A DNA stretch of 64,000 bases, taken from Saprospiraceae bacterium. GTDB taxonomy: Bacteria > Bacteroidota > Bacteroidia > Chitinophagales > Saprospiraceae. A program made the translations under genes and the position numbers. Location: contig JAQXDE010000039.1 of assembly GCA_029251525.1 (NCBI GenBank), positions 1 through 64,000 of the forward strand. The letters run 5' to 3'. This document shows, in pieces, positions 8,770 to 18,577 of the stretch. Under the pieces are notes generated by a model. It was not told the DNA's origin. It saw only the letters and a program-made list of their open reading frames with translations, and made no database searches. Each line of letters begins with the position of its first letter. The stretch's first letter is position 1.

Positions 8770-11700
8770 ATGCGTAATTTAAAATATTTACTTTCTGTGG
8801 CTTTGTTATTAGGAATTTGGAGTATTTCTTCCGCCCATGTTGGACCAGATCATGGTGGAAAAAATGCAACAACAACTAGTACCACAGCAACATTAAGAAT
8901 GGATTGTGCCCAGGGTACGTCCAAAGTTATCCAATCTATCAATAATGTAAGAGCTATGTTGTTGAATGGAGGAGATATATGGTGGGATTTGACAGATGGA
9001 CAATATGTTGTTCCTAAAGTAGAACCAGGTTTACCTGAGGTATCTTCTATTTTTGCTGGGGCTGTTTGGATCGGTGGATTTACAGGTTTACCTGATAATC
9101 CAATTCTAAAAATGGCAGCTCAAACGTATCGTTCAGGAACTCGTAATGATTTTTACCCCGGTCCACTTACAGATGTAGGTACAGTAGGATTTGATACTTG
9201 TGCAAATTGGAATAAACATTTTAAAGTATTAGGAGAAAATATTGCACTTCATATTAAGAACTGGGAAATTGCCAAAGCAGAAGGTCGGACAGAATTAGAA
9301 GCAGGAGAAATTTCAACAGATGTATTAGGATGGCCTGCAAAGGGAAATGATTTTTTCTTTCAAGTTCATGGATTTGACTTACCAGATGAATCTACCAGTT
9401 CTCAGGGATTAGGTTTTTTCTTTGATAACATTGACCCTAGTGGCCTTATTCCAAATCAGATAGATGTATACGAGCCACACTTAGGGGATTTTCCAAGAAT
9501 TGATATCACTAATTGTGATGTTGAGACTATTAAGCAAGCTCAATATGCAGATGAAATGTACTTTTGGATTTATAATGATGCAGGTGGTAACCATACTCAA
9601 TCAGGTGGTGATGTAATTAGAATGGAAGTACAAGTACAATCGTTTGCATGGAGGACAAGTGATGAAATCAATGATATGACTTTTCAAAGATATAAATTGA
9701 TTAATCGTGCTCAAGATCCTATTGACAGTACATTTTTTGCTGTTTGGGTAGATCCAGATTTGGGATGTTACACAGATGATTACATTGGTTGCGATACAAG
9801 CCGAAGTTTAGCATACGTATATAATGAGGATGCTTTAGATGGAACTACAGGATGCCAATGTAATGGTGGTGTTTCTACGTATTGTGATAAAATTCCATTA
9901 TTAGGGGTAGATTATTTCCGGGGGCCGAATGCACCAAAAGTATTTAATATAATAGGACAGGATACTTTCTTGGCCAATCCAGCAAACAATCAGATAGTGG
10001 ATACACTTGTTCCTTTAGGAATGTCCTCTTTTACGTATACCAACTCTGGAATTGGTGGAGGAAATCAAGGACAAACAGACCCTAATGTGCCTGCCGAGTT
10101 TTATAATTTAATTTCAGGTTCATGGACTGATGGTACTCCGTTGACATACGGTGGGGATGGCTATAATTCAGGAGGACAATTAACAAAGTATGCATTTCCA
10201 GATGCACCAGATGATGTATCTGGTTGGAACATGTGCACTGCTAATCTTTCTTTTGATGATAGAAGAACACTTCAAGCATCAGGTCCATTTACATTGGTTT
10301 CTCAAGCAGTCAACGAGTTGATTGTGGGAGTAGTTTGGGTACCAGATGTGGCACATGCATGTCCTAATATTTCTCCATTATTATCAGCAGATGATATTGC
10401 ACAAGCATTGTTTGATAATTGTTTTGATATCACAGATGGACCAGATGCACCAGATGTAGATTTCGTAGAGCTGGATGAAGAGATTGTTATGATTTTGACC
10501 AATGGAGATGAATTATCTTCAAATAATTCTGGTGAAGGTTATGCTGAGCTTGATTTACAAGCTCCTGTTGGTTTGCCAGATGATGAAAAATCATATAAAT
10601 TCGAAGGGTATAGGATTTACCAATTATCAGAACCTAATGTTAGTCCATCAGAATTCAACTCAAATCCAGAAAAAGCACGATTAGTTACCTCTGTAGATAT
10701 TAAGAATGGAATTTCTAGAATCTATAATTGGACTCCAGAGTTTAATCCAAGTGATCCAACAGATCCAATTTGGGTACCAACATTAGAGAATGAAGGTGTT
10801 TTGGAAAATGGAATTTCTCACACATTCAGTCTCAAGACAGATCAATTTGCTGATGGAAATAATTCATTGATTAATCATAAAAAATACTATTTCACTGTCG
10901 TAGCTTATGCATATAATAACTACGAGCAATTTGATCCTTCTGATGTAACTGGACAGAGAAGATCTTATCTCGAAGGACGAAGAAATATTGGAGATGGAGA
11001 TGCAACATCATATACAGTTATTCCGAGACCAATCGTTTATAAAAACTTGAACTCTGGTTATGGTGATGGTCCAATAGTAACAAGAATAGATGGAGTTGGA
11101 GTTGGAGAAAATAACCTTTCTCTTTCGGATGAAACGGAGATAGAAATTCTTGCAGGGAATTCTAATGGTGAACTTACCTACAAAGCAGGAAGGTCTCCAA
11201 TCAATGTAAAAGTAATTAATCCATTAGAGGTAGTAGATGGTGAATTCCAATTGACATTTACAGATCTTGATGGGAATAATGATGGCAATGATGATATTGA
11301 TACTGAGATGTATTGGCAATTGACTAACCTCTCAGATCCTTCTGCTCCAATTTATTCTGAAAGAACTATCGAAAGGTTAAATGAGCAAATATTAAGAGAA
11401 TATGGAATATCAATTAAAGTAGGTCAGACTGATGACGCAGGAGATCTTGCAGATGAGACAAATGGTGCAATTGGATACGAAGAAATTTATTCAGAAAATG
11501 ATAACTGGTTCTCTAATATACCTGATGGTCCATTTCCTTTTAATTTTATTCAAACTGAGGCAGATAACCCTGTTGATCCAGTTGCAATAGGAATGGATCC
11601 TGATCAAGTATATAGTGCATTTGGCGCATTTACTCCTTACACGTTAAGCGTATTTGAAGATCCAAATCTTGCTGCTGGTGAATATTGGTTTACTCCAGCA

Positions 11701-12849
11701 TTACGGGTAAAAGCCGTTTCTGGTGTAGCTAGAGGTCAAAATAAATTGGATGCGTTAAATAATGTTGATATTGTTTTTACAAGTAATAAAGATCTTTGGA
11801 GTAGATGTGTTGTTGTAGAAACAGCGTTGCCAGAGTATTATTCACCACAAACTGCTGGGGGACTCGAATTAGATACAGAAGGTGGTGCTCAGAATATTCG
11901 ATTGAGAGAAGGACAATCAGTAGGTAAAGATGGACAAGTTGATAATACGGGGACAGGGATGGGATATTTTCCTGGATATGCAATAGATCAAGAAACGGGT
12001 GAGCGACTGAATATTTTCTTTGGAGAAAATTCAACTTATCACCCAGGGGGATTTGCTGCTGAAAATTATGAAGCTAATGGAAGAGATATGATTTGGAATC
12101 CAACGAGTGAAGTAGCATTTAATGGAGCACCATTCCCATACAATTTTATAATGGGTGGGCAACACTATATATATGTTACTCGACAAAAGTATGATGAGTG
12201 TGCTGAAATTAAGGGACATTTCGAAGGAAGTGTTACTAACTTCCGAAAGGCTTTAAGAGAGGTTACCTGGACTACAATTCCTGTAATTAATGAAGGCTCT
12301 AGTCTGACATCTATTGAAGAGGGATTAATTCCAACGGAGTTAAGAATTCAGTTGAGAGTAGATAATCCGTATCAAGTGGAAGAAGGAACTAATGAGTTCC
12401 AAGGTTACCCTACATACCGCTTTAAATTAGATGGGCTGGGTAGTGAAGATATTGTTGCTGGTCCGACAGCAGAGACTGCATTAGATAATATTAATGTTGT
12501 TCCTAATCCATATTATGGGTATTCTGCGTATGAAATTTCTCAATTCTCAAACACTATAAAAATAACTAATCTTCCTGCGAAGAGTACAGTTACTATATAT
12601 TCATTGGATGGGAAATTTATCAGACAATATAAGCGAGATGAAGTTGGAACTTATATTCCTCCAAGTAGACCTAGTGCAGGAATTAACACAACACAAGTTT
12701 CTCCTGCATTAGAATGGGATTTGAAAAATAATAAAGGGATCCCAGTTGCTAGTGGAGTTTACCTTATTCACGTAGATGCAGAAGGCTTGGGTGAGCGGGT
12801 AATTAAGTGGTTTGGTGTAGCGAGAAAATTTGATCCATCAGGGTTATAA
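8770..12849 (+). CDS. giant secreted protein with FlgD-like C-terminal domain
   Basis: The 1359-residue product has a signal peptide (MRNLKYLLSVALLLGIWSIS, cut near SSA). An N-terminal block reads NNVRAMLLNGGDIWWD and SSIFAGAVWIGG. A Cys-rich patch lies near residues 335-375, including CQCNGG. The long beta-rich body contains a fibronectin-like stretch (EGYRIYQLSEPN). The C-terminus (about 1240-1359) is a FlgD/CHU_C-like sandwich with VVPNPYYGYS, TVTIYSLDGKFI and GIPVASGVYLIHVDA, which is the usual end of T9SS-exported proteins. It is therefore probably exported and surface-attached or released. Function is unknown. Its place between a TonB receptor and a PorV-like gene suggests the three work together. 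Confidence 0.75.
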   Translation: MRNLKYLLSVALLLGIWSISSAHVGPDHGGKNATTTSTTATLRMDCAQGTSKVIQSINNVRAMLLNGGDIWWDLTDGQYVVPKVEPGLPEVSSIFAGAVWIGGFTGLPDNPILKMAAQTYRSGTRNDFYPGPLTDVGTVGFDTCANWNKHFKVLGENIALHIKNWEIAKAEGRTELEAGEISTDVLGWPAKGNDFFFQVHGFDLPDESTSSQGLGFFFDNIDPSGLIPNQIDVYEPHLGDFPRIDITNCDVETIKQAQYADEMYFWIYNDAGGNHTQSGGDVIRMEVQVQSFAWRTSDEINDMTFQRYKLINRAQDPIDSTFFAVWVDPDLGCYTDDYIGCDTSRSLAYVYNEDALDGTTGCQCNGGVSTYCDKIPLLGVDYFRGPNAPKVFNIIGQDTFLANPANNQIVDTLVPLGMSSFTYTNSGIGGGNQGQTDPNVPAEFYNLISGSWTDGTPLTYGGDGYNSGGQLTKYAFPDAPDDVSGWNMCTANLSFDDRRTLQASGPFTLVSQAVNELIVGVVWVPDVAHACPNISPLLSADDIAQALFDNCFDITDGPDAPDVDFVELDEEIVMILTNGDELSSNNSGEGYAELDLQAPVGLPDDEKSYKFEGYRIYQLSEPNVSPSEFNSNPEKARLVTSVDIKNGISRIYNWTPEFNPSDPTDPIWVPTLENEGVLENGISHTFSLKTDQFADGNNSLINHKKYYFTVVAYAYNNYEQFDPSDVTGQRRSYLEGRRNIGDGDATSYTVIPRPIVYKNLNSGYGDGPIVTRIDGVGVGENNLSLSDETEIEILAGNSNGELTYKAGRSPINVKVINPLEVVDGEFQLTFTDLDGNNDGNDDIDTEMYWQLTNLSDPSAPIYSERTIERLNEQILREYGISIKVGQTDDAGDLADETNGAIGYEEIYSENDNWFSNIPDGPFPFNFIQTEADNPVDPVAIGMDPDQVYSAFGAFTPYTLSVFEDPNLAAGEYWFTPALRVKAVSGVARGQNKLDALNNVDIVFTSNKDLWSRCVVVETALPEYYSPQTAGGLELDTEGGAQNIRLREGQSVGKDGQVDNTGTGMGYFPGYAIDQETGERLNIFFGENSTYHPGGFAAENYEANGRDMIWNPTSEVAFNGAPFPYNFIMGGQHYIYVTRQKYDECAEIKGHFEGSVTNFRKALREVTWTTIPVINEGSSLTSIEEGLIPTELRIQLRVDNPYQVEEGTNEFQGYPTYRFKLDGLGSEDIVAGPTAETALDNINVVPNPYYGYSAYEISQFSNTIKITNLPAKSTVTIYSLDGKFIRQYKRDEVGTYIPPSRPSAGINTTQVSPALEWDLKNNKGIPVASGVYLIHVDAEGLGERVIKWFGVARKFDPSGL

Positions 12850-12858
12850 AATTAAATT

Positions 12859-12900
12859 ATAAGGAAGGTTGTTTTTTAGAAACAACTTTCCTTATTTTTA
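12859..12900 (+). terminator. intrinsic terminator or attenuator inside the cassette
   Basis: AAGGAAGGTTGTTT and AAACAACTTTCCTT pair over 14 bp with one G-U, followed by ATTTTTATTT. It lies between the giant-protein gene and the PorV-like gene, so the latter may be transcribed partly from its own promoter. Confidence 0.65.
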
Positions 12901-12987
12901 TTTCAAAAATAATAAGTACTTACAAAAGCTTTTATTTTTATTAAATAAATAGAGTTTGTTTTAGTACTAAAACTAGTAGATTTAATT

Positions 12988-14037
12988 ATGAATAAATTTA
13001 TTTACATCCTATTTGCAGTTGTTATGTCACTTACAATGTGCCATTCAGCTTTTGCAGGAAATCCTGATCGACAAGGTGAGGCAGGTGCTTATGAGTTATT
13101 GATGAATCCATGGGCTCGTTCTGCGGGACTTCACTCTATGGGAACTTCTTTTGTAAATGGTGTCGAGGCTATGAGATTGAATGTTGCAGGACTTTCTAGG
13201 GTAAAAGGAACGGAAGTTATGGTGAGTCACGCTAGATATTTAGAAGGAACTGATATCAAAATGAATGCATTTGGTTTGGCTCAGAAAGTTGGAAAAAATG
13301 GAACTTTCGGATTGAGCCTTATGTCTATGGATTTTGGAGATATTCCAGTAACAACTGAAAATTCACCGCAAGGAACAGGAGGTACTTTTTCCCCTAATTT
13401 TTTCAACCTAGGATTAGGTTACGGACATATTTTTGAAAATAAAATCTCTGTGGGGATTTTGTTTCGAGCAATTTCCGAGAGTACTGCTGATTTGAAAGCA
13501 TTTGGTTTTGCGCTTGATGCAGGAGTTCAGTATGTTTCAGGACCGCAGGATAATTTTAAATTAGGATTGTCATTGAGAAATGTAGGATCTCCAATGAGTT
13601 TTGGAGGACAAGGCCTATCTCAACAGTTGAGTGTTGCTAATTCTACCTATCAGTTATCTTATGAGCAAAGACCATCTGCATTTGAATTACCATCTGTTTT
13701 GAACATCGGTGTATCATATGATTTTATTTTAGGAGACAAAAATAGATTAACTGCGGTTTCTAATTTTACTTCTAATTCATTTTCAAGAGATCAGTTAGGA
13801 GCAGGGATTGAATATGCATTTAATGAAAAGTTTATGCTAAGGGGTGGTTACAAATACGACTTAGGTCAAAGTAGTGTACCTGATGAAAAAAATGTTTACA
13901 CAGGAGTTTCTGGTGGATTATCAATTCAAGTTCCAGTTAGTAAAAATTCAAGTACTACATTTGGTATAGACTATGCATTTCGAACGTCAAATCCTTGGGG
14001 AGGAACACATAATCTTGCAGTTAGATTAGGATTTTAG
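12988..14037 (+). CDS. PorV/PorQ family outer-membrane protein
   Basis: The 349-residue protein has a signal peptide (cut near AFAG). It shows the PorV/PorQ (UPF0164) features: GAYELLMNPWARSAG near the start, an early Met/Gly-rich MGTSFVNGVEAMRLNVAGL, repeated amphipathic beta strands, and a terminal strand ending in VRLGF. In the T9SS, PorV shuttles cargo from the translocon to the attachment complex, and PorQ-like paralogues play related roles. This copy follows a cargo-like gene, so a dedicated carrier role is plausible. A terminator separates it from its upstream neighbour, and another ends the unit at 14107-14148. Confidence 0.8.
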   Translation: MNKFIYILFAVVMSLTMCHSAFAGNPDRQGEAGAYELLMNPWARSAGLHSMGTSFVNGVEAMRLNVAGLSRVKGTEVMVSHARYLEGTDIKMNAFGLAQKVGKNGTFGLSLMSMDFGDIPVTTENSPQGTGGTFSPNFFNLGLGYGHIFENKISVGILFRAISESTADLKAFGFALDAGVQYVSGPQDNFKLGLSLRNVGSPMSFGGQGLSQQLSVANSTYQLSYEQRPSAFELPSVLNIGVSYDFILGDKNRLTAVSNFTSNSFSRDQLGAGIEYAFNEKFMLRGGYKYDLGQSSVPDEKNVYTGVSGGLSIQVPVSKNSSTTFGIDYAFRTSNPWGGTHNLAVRLGF

Positions 14038-14106
14038 AAAAAGAGGATCCTATTAATATTTTTTTTATTTGCTTGATTTTTATTATATTTAAGCAATGTT
14101 CAAAAT

Positions 14107-14148
14107 AAGAACGTTTCTATCAACTAGATAGAAACGTTCTTGTTTTTT
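14107..14148 (+). terminator. strong intrinsic terminator after the PorV-like gene
   Basis: AAGAACGTTTCTATC (14107-14121) and GATAGAAACGTTCTT (14127-14141) form a perfect 15-bp stem with a five-base loop, followed by GTTTTTT. It ends the receptor/giant-protein/PorV-like cassette. Confidence 0.85.
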
Positions 14149-14301
14149 ATTTATTAAGTGCGGAAATGAACTCATTTTTTGAATTGGTTGTTGATATCAT
14201 TCGGTTAGTTCGAAAAAAATGAGAGTCAAAACAATAATTCAATTGTTGTTCATTTCTCACCTTTTAACCGCACGAGACGTTTTTTAATTTAATACTTTAT
14301 T

Positions 14302-14772
14302 ATGAAATACAATTATCTGACACAAGAAGGATACGATAGGCTACAAGCTGAATTAGAACAGTTAAAAACAGAAGAAAGACAAAAGTCATCAGCAGCGATA
14401 GCAGAAGCAAGGGAGAAGGGAGATCTTTCAGAAAACGCAGAGTATCATGCTGCAAAACATGCTCAAGGACTTCTTGAGTTGAAAATAAATACGATGGAAA
14501 AAGAAATGGCTAATGCACGTGTGTTAGATGCGAGTCAGTTAGACAATTCGAATGTGGTAGTACTTTCAAAAGTGAGAATGAAAAACTTGAAAGTAAATAA
14601 AGAAATTACCTACCAATTAGTTTCTCAATCTGAGGCAGATTTAAAACTCAAAAAAATATCAGTCACCTCTCCTATTGGCCTAGGACTTTTAGGTAAAGCT
14701 GTTGGAGATGTAGCAGAGATACAAACGCCAGGAGGTATAATGAAATTTGAAATTCTAGAAATTTCCTTTTAG
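14302..14772 (+). CDS. greA: transcription elongation factor GreA
   Basis: The 156-residue protein matches GreA. An N-terminal coiled coil (about residues 8-75) carries the acidic tip region REKGDLSENAEYHAAK. A C-terminal FKBP-like domain ends in the SPIGLGLLGKAVGD signature. It binds the secondary channel of RNA polymerase and stimulates cleavage of backtracked transcripts. Length equals the usual 156-160. The HIT-family gene starts 3 bases after its stop, so the two are one operon. The 264-base region before it has no further gene. Confidence 0.95.
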   Translation: MKYNYLTQEGYDRLQAELEQLKTEERQKSSAAIAEAREKGDLSENAEYHAAKHAQGLLELKINTMEKEMANARVLDASQLDNSNVVVLSKVRMKNLKVNKEITYQLVSQSEADLKLKKISVTSPIGLGLLGKAVGDVAEIQTPGGIMKFEILEISF

Positions 14773-14775
14773 CTT

Positions 14776-15162
14776 ATGGCAAGTATTTTCACAAAAATTA
14801 TCAACGGAGATATCCCTTGTCATAAAATAGCGGAGTCAGAAAATTATTTAGCTTTTTTAGATATTAATCCATGGGAGGAAGGACATACCTTAGTTATTCC
14901 CAAAAAAGAAGTGGATTATATATTTGATTTGGATAATGAGGTTTATGAAGGTTTAATGACTTTTTCGAAAAAAGTAGCTCATGCAGTTGAAAAAGCGGTT
15001 CCGTGTAAGCGAGTTGGAATGCTTGTCGAGGGCTTAGAGGTGCCTCATGCTCATGTTCATTTGATACCGATAATCAAGCAATTTATTCCAAAACAGAAAC
15101 CAAAATATTCGCAAGAAGAATTAGCTAAAATTGCGGAAAGAATTAGAAGAAATTTTAAGTAA
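14776..15162 (+). CDS. HIT family nucleotide-binding hydrolase
   Basis: A 128-residue histidine-triad protein with the active-site motif HAHVHL (His91, His93, His95) and the family opening SIFTKIINGDIPCHKIAE. HIT hydrolases cleave nucleoside phosphoramidates or related AMP-linked substrates in the cytoplasm. It is translated with greA, separated from it by only 3 bases. Its stop is 11 bases from the end of the convergent ruvC gene. Confidence 0.92.
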   Translation: MASIFTKIINGDIPCHKIAESENYLAFLDINPWEEGHTLVIPKKEVDYIFDLDNEVYEGLMTFSKKVAHAVEKAVPCKRVGMLVEGLEVPHAHVHLIPIIKQFIPKQKPKYSQEELAKIAERIRRNFK

Positions 15163-15173
15163 AAAAAGCAGAA

Positions 15174-15716
15174 TTATTTTATTCTATCTGGGTTGTCCTT
15201 GATAAAACTTGCCCATCCACTATGTTTCTTTCCTCCTCCTAAAATACTACTGGATTGGTAATGATGACAAATTGCAGTTGCTAATGCATCTGTTGAGTCT
15301 AGATTTTTAGTATCTAATTTTTGATCCAAAATATTGACCAACATAGCAGCAACTTGTTCTTTAGATGCATTTCCGTTTCCTGTTATAGATTGCTTAATTT
15401 TTTTTGGAGCATACTCGGTCATTTCTACATCCATTGTAATTGCTGCAGCAATTGCAACTCCTTGAGCTCTCCCTAATTTCAACATTGATTGTACATTTTT
15501 TCCATAAAAAGGTGCCTCTATAGCCATGTGATCGGGATTATATCCGCGTATAATTTCTTGTAAACGCTCAAATATTTTTTTTAACTTCAGTGGGTGTGAA
15601 CCAAGATGCTTCATTGACACTACTCCAATTGTCAACAAACTAATCTTATTTTTCTTTGTCTCTATTATTGCATAGCCTAAGAAATTAGTGCCTGGATCTA
15701 CTCCTAAAATTCGCAT
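15174..15716 (-). CDS. ruvC: Holliday junction resolvase RuvC
   Basis: The 180-residue protein is RuvC, the endonuclease that cuts Holliday junctions together with RuvAB. The four acidic active-site residues are all visible: Asp7 (GVDPGT), Glu67 (AIEAPFYG), Asp140 and Asp143 (DSTDALATAICHH). The ATG at 15716 gives the normal start MRILGVDPG; a TTG five codons upstream is unlikely. The C-terminus is rich in Lys, Gly and Ser (GGGKKHSG). ruvA and ruvB are not nearby. It faces the greA/HIT operon and is separated from the upstream two-component genes by a terminator. Confidence 0.95.
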   Translation of the reverse strand: MRILGVDPGTNFLGYAIIETKKNKISLLTIGVVSMKHLGSHPLKLKKIFERLQEIIRGYNPDHMAIEAPFYGKNVQSMLKLGRAQGVAIAAAITMDVEMTEYAPKKIKQSITGNGNASKEQVAAMLVNILDQKLDTKNLDSTDALATAICHHYQSSSILGGGKKHSGWASFIKDNPDRIK

Positions 15717-15795
15717 AACTTGATTCTTCAAATTAGATATAGTTAAATTATTTTGATAATTGTTTATTTATAAAAGTACCAATATTTTTAAAGAG

Positions 15796-15832
15796 AAAAG
15801 GACAAAAACCAGATCCTGATTTTTGTCCTTTT
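15796..15832 (-). terminator. terminator of the response regulator gene
   Basis: AAAAGGACAAAAA (15796-15808) pairs perfectly with TTTTTGTCCTTTT (15820-15832). Read on the reverse strand it follows the response regulator stop at 15865 and precedes ruvC. Confidence 0.8.
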
Positions 15833-15864
15833 ACAAGAATTATTTATTGTTAGTTGTTTTCCAA

Positions 15865-16596
15865 CTAGGAATTTTCCTCATTATTCCTGATGAGTAACTG
15901 AAACCCATTTCCATGAATATTGACAATTTCAATATTTGGATCAGGTGCTAAATACTTCCTCAATTTAGTTACAAATACATCCATACTTCGAGCAGTAAAA
16001 TAATTATCCTCAGACCAGATTTTTGTTAAAGCTTCAGATCGAGGTAAAATATCATTTTTGTACATGCAAAACATTCGTAGTAGTTGAGCTTCTTTCGGTG
16101 ATAATTTGTTTTTACTATCCTCACCTGCTCCATTGTTAAAAGTTAAAATTCTTAAAGGAAAATTGAAATGGAAATTTCCAATTTCAAACTCTTTAATTTC
16201 CTCTCTAGGATCATCTTTAGCCTGACTTCTTTTTAGAATTGCTTGAATTCGATATAACAACTCTTCTGAGTTGAAAGGTTTTGTAATATAATCATCAGCT
16301 CCGATTTTGAATCCTTTCAGTACATCATCTTTCATAGTTTTGGCAGTCAAAAATATAATAGGCATTTCAGTATCTTTTTCTCTGATCTCTTTTGCTAAAG
16401 TAAAGCCATCTTTTTTAGGCATCATCACATCAAAAATACAAAGGTCATATTGACCTTTATTATAACTTTCCAACCCCGCTTCTCCATCAGTTGCCAAAGT
16501 AACATCGTAATCATGCATTTCTAAATAAGAACGCAATACATCTCCAAAATTTCGGTCATCTTCAACTAGTAATATTCGGTTGTTTGCTGCAGTCAT
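15865..16596 (-). CDS. OmpR-family response regulator
   Basis: The 243-residue DNA-binding response regulator has a receiver domain (1-125) with acidic pocket VEDD, phosphoacceptor Asp56 (IFDVMMPK), a switch Thr and the conserved Lys in FLTAKT. A winged-helix domain follows (about 140-240: LSPKEAQLLRMF, and MDVFVTKLRKYL). It should be phosphorylated by the kinase encoded just upstream (150 bases away). Kinase-before-regulator order is the reverse of the commonest arrangement. Confidence 0.92.
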   Translation of the reverse strand: MTAANNRILLVEDDRNFGDVLRSYLEMHDYDVTLATDGEAGLESYNKGQYDLCIFDVMMPKKDGFTLAKEIREKDTEMPIIFLTAKTMKDDVLKGFKIGADDYITKPFNSEELLYRIQAILKRSQAKDDPREEIKEFEIGNFHFNFPLRILTFNNGAGEDSKNKLSPKEAQLLRMFCMYKNDILPRSEALTKIWSEDNYFTARSMDVFVTKLRKYLAPDPNIEIVNIHGNGFQLLIRNNEENS

Positions 16597-16748
16597 TTGT
16601 AATATTTTTGTTCCAAAAAAAGGATGTTTTAGTTATTGCTGATAAAAGTCAGCGTTTCATTTTATTATAAATAATAATCTTAACATATGTTAAAGTTAAG
16701 GATAAATCAGTTGGTGTTCAATAGTCTACGAGAAAAATTAAAAAGTAT

Positions 16749-18287
16749 TTACTCCTCTATATCAAAAGTTTGTAGCTCATTGTTATAAGGGAAAGTAAGT
16801 ATAAATGTACTCCCTTTTCCTAATTCACTTTTTACATCTATTTGCCCCCTGTGAGCATCCATCAATGCTTTTACATAACTCAACCCTAAACCGAACCCTT
16901 TTACATCATGTCGATTTCCTGTATGAACGCGGTAAAATTTATCAAAAATATGTTTTAATGCATCTCGATTCATTCCAATTCCTTTATCCTTTATAATAAC
17001 TTCAACTCCTTGTATTACATTGCGTGTAGTTATAGATATTTTAGGTTTTTCAGGTGAATATTTATTGGCGTTATCTAATAGGTTATTGATTATATTGGAA
17101 ACGTGGGTCAAGTCGCCATAGACATATGGATTTGTTGCATTTATTTGAGCTGTAACTTCTCCATCCTTTTTCTCCACTTGCAGGTTAGCATTTTGTATTG
17201 CTTGCTTGATTATATCATGCAAATTGATTTGAAGCATGTTAAGCTTATATTCTCGTTTATCAATTAATGCCATTTGTAAAACCTTTTCAACTTGATTATT
17301 CATTCGCTTATTTTCTTGACGGATAATATCAGCAAACCTTTTCACCTTGTTTGCATTTCCAGAAATTAATGGACTCGTAATTGAATCAGCAGCCAACGAG
17401 ATGGTCGCAATTGGAGTTTTAAATTCATGTGTCATATTATTAATAAAATCCGTCTTCATTTCTGAAACTTTCTTTTGCTCAAAAATTACAAGAATGGTGT
17501 AAGAAAAACAAAACAAAATCAATCCAGTAAAAATAATTGAAGCTAAAAGCGTTTTCCAAGATGAGCTCCATATTACACTTATTCGATTTGGGAAATGAAC
17601 CATCAACAAACCAGGTGATTCCAATGCGTAGGAGTTAGAAAATAATTCAGTTTGATAACTTGAATGAAATAAATCATTATCTACATTTTCTATAGAAGAA
17701 GAATTTTCATTAATAACTGCAAATGAGCCATTATATATAACGAAGGAACCTTTTTGATGTGAAAAAACACCGTATTGAAAATTTGCTTTAATACCTCTTT
17801 TCTTCTTCAATTCTTGATCTAATAGGCCGTGCAAAACATCCAAATTGATTCTCTCCTCCAAGGGATGAAGATTAAGCATTTTTTGAACTTTTTGGTATTC
17901 CATTTTATCTTGGAATTGTGAAAACCCAGAATCATTAGTGATAGAGAGTGGGCTCACTGAAGCAGTTGTCAATTGTACATTTCGATAGGTTTGAGCCATG
18001 GAGATATCTCCAAGTACTTCTCCTGATCGGAACGATTTTCTAATCCCTCCTGATGGGTAAGAGGCAGGAGTATTAGATCGTAGGTTCAAAGCATTATCAT
18101 AAGTGGCATTATCTTCCCATACTTCTAAACGTTCCGCAACTTGGGTGATTGCATCTTTTACATTTCTATCGAATTGCCGTTCATTGAGTTTGATATTGAA
18201 ATTGATCCAGTATAATTGCAATAATATTATTCCAATCATAGCTGCGCTCATGAGACCAATAATCGCCCAAATCGCTTTTTTATTCAT
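16749..18287 (-). CDS. membrane sensor histidine kinase
   Basis: The 512-residue protein has a first membrane helix (about 6-28) and a 215-residue periplasmic sensor region without a recognised domain. A second helix follows (about 245-268). Next is a HisKA domain with the phosphorylated His287 (NNMTHEFKTP), and an ATPase domain with N box (NLLDNANKY), G1 (DKGIGM) and G2 (GFGLGLSY). No HAMP domain separates helix 2 from HisKA. It partners with the response regulator downstream and is transcribed away from the PDZ protein gene. The periplasmic stimulus is unknown; envelope stress would fit the neighbour. Confidence 0.9.
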   Translation of the reverse strand: MNKKAIWAIIGLMSAAMIGIILLQLYWINFNIKLNERQFDRNVKDAITQVAERLEVWEDNATYDNALNLRSNTPASYPSGGIRKSFRSGEVLGDISMAQTYRNVQLTTASVSPLSITNDSGFSQFQDKMEYQKVQKMLNLHPLEERINLDVLHGLLDQELKKKRGIKANFQYGVFSHQKGSFVIYNGSFAVINENSSSIENVDNDLFHSSYQTELFSNSYALESPGLLMVHFPNRISVIWSSSWKTLLASIIFTGLILFCFSYTILVIFEQKKVSEMKTDFINNMTHEFKTPIATISLAADSITSPLISGNANKVKRFADIIRQENKRMNNQVEKVLQMALIDKREYKLNMLQINLHDIIKQAIQNANLQVEKKDGEVTAQINATNPYVYGDLTHVSNIINNLLDNANKYSPEKPKISITTRNVIQGVEVIIKDKGIGMNRDALKHIFDKFYRVHTGNRHDVKGFGLGLSYVKALMDAHRGQIDVKSELGKGSTFILTFPYNNELQTFDIEE

Positions 18288-18341
18288 TGATATTTAGTAT
18301 TGGAAAATTTTAAAAAAGATGAATAGTAATCTGTAAATTTA

Positions 18342-18371
18342 CAAAAGATAAGATAGTAAAATAGGAACAAA
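18342..18371 (-). promoter_or_regulatory. candidate promoter of the two-component genes
   Basis: On the reverse strand, TTTG (18371-18368) is followed after 17 bases by TATCTTTTG (18350-18342). This is one base longer than the TAnnTTTG consensus. It would give a leader of about 45 bases before the kinase ATG. Confidence 0.35.
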
Positions 18372-18577
18372 CTTCTATAAGGCTACTACAAATTTATGCA
18401 ATCAAACGATGTTATGGGAATGTTTAACTAACCTTTAACGATTTTGGAAGAAAAGGAAAGTATTGCTTAGGAAAAGGATACATTCTGCTAATGAAACGTT
18501 AAATTTAAATTATAACTCTTTTTAAAATAGAAGAAGCAAAACATATTATATATAATAAATATTTTAATAAAACAAAT

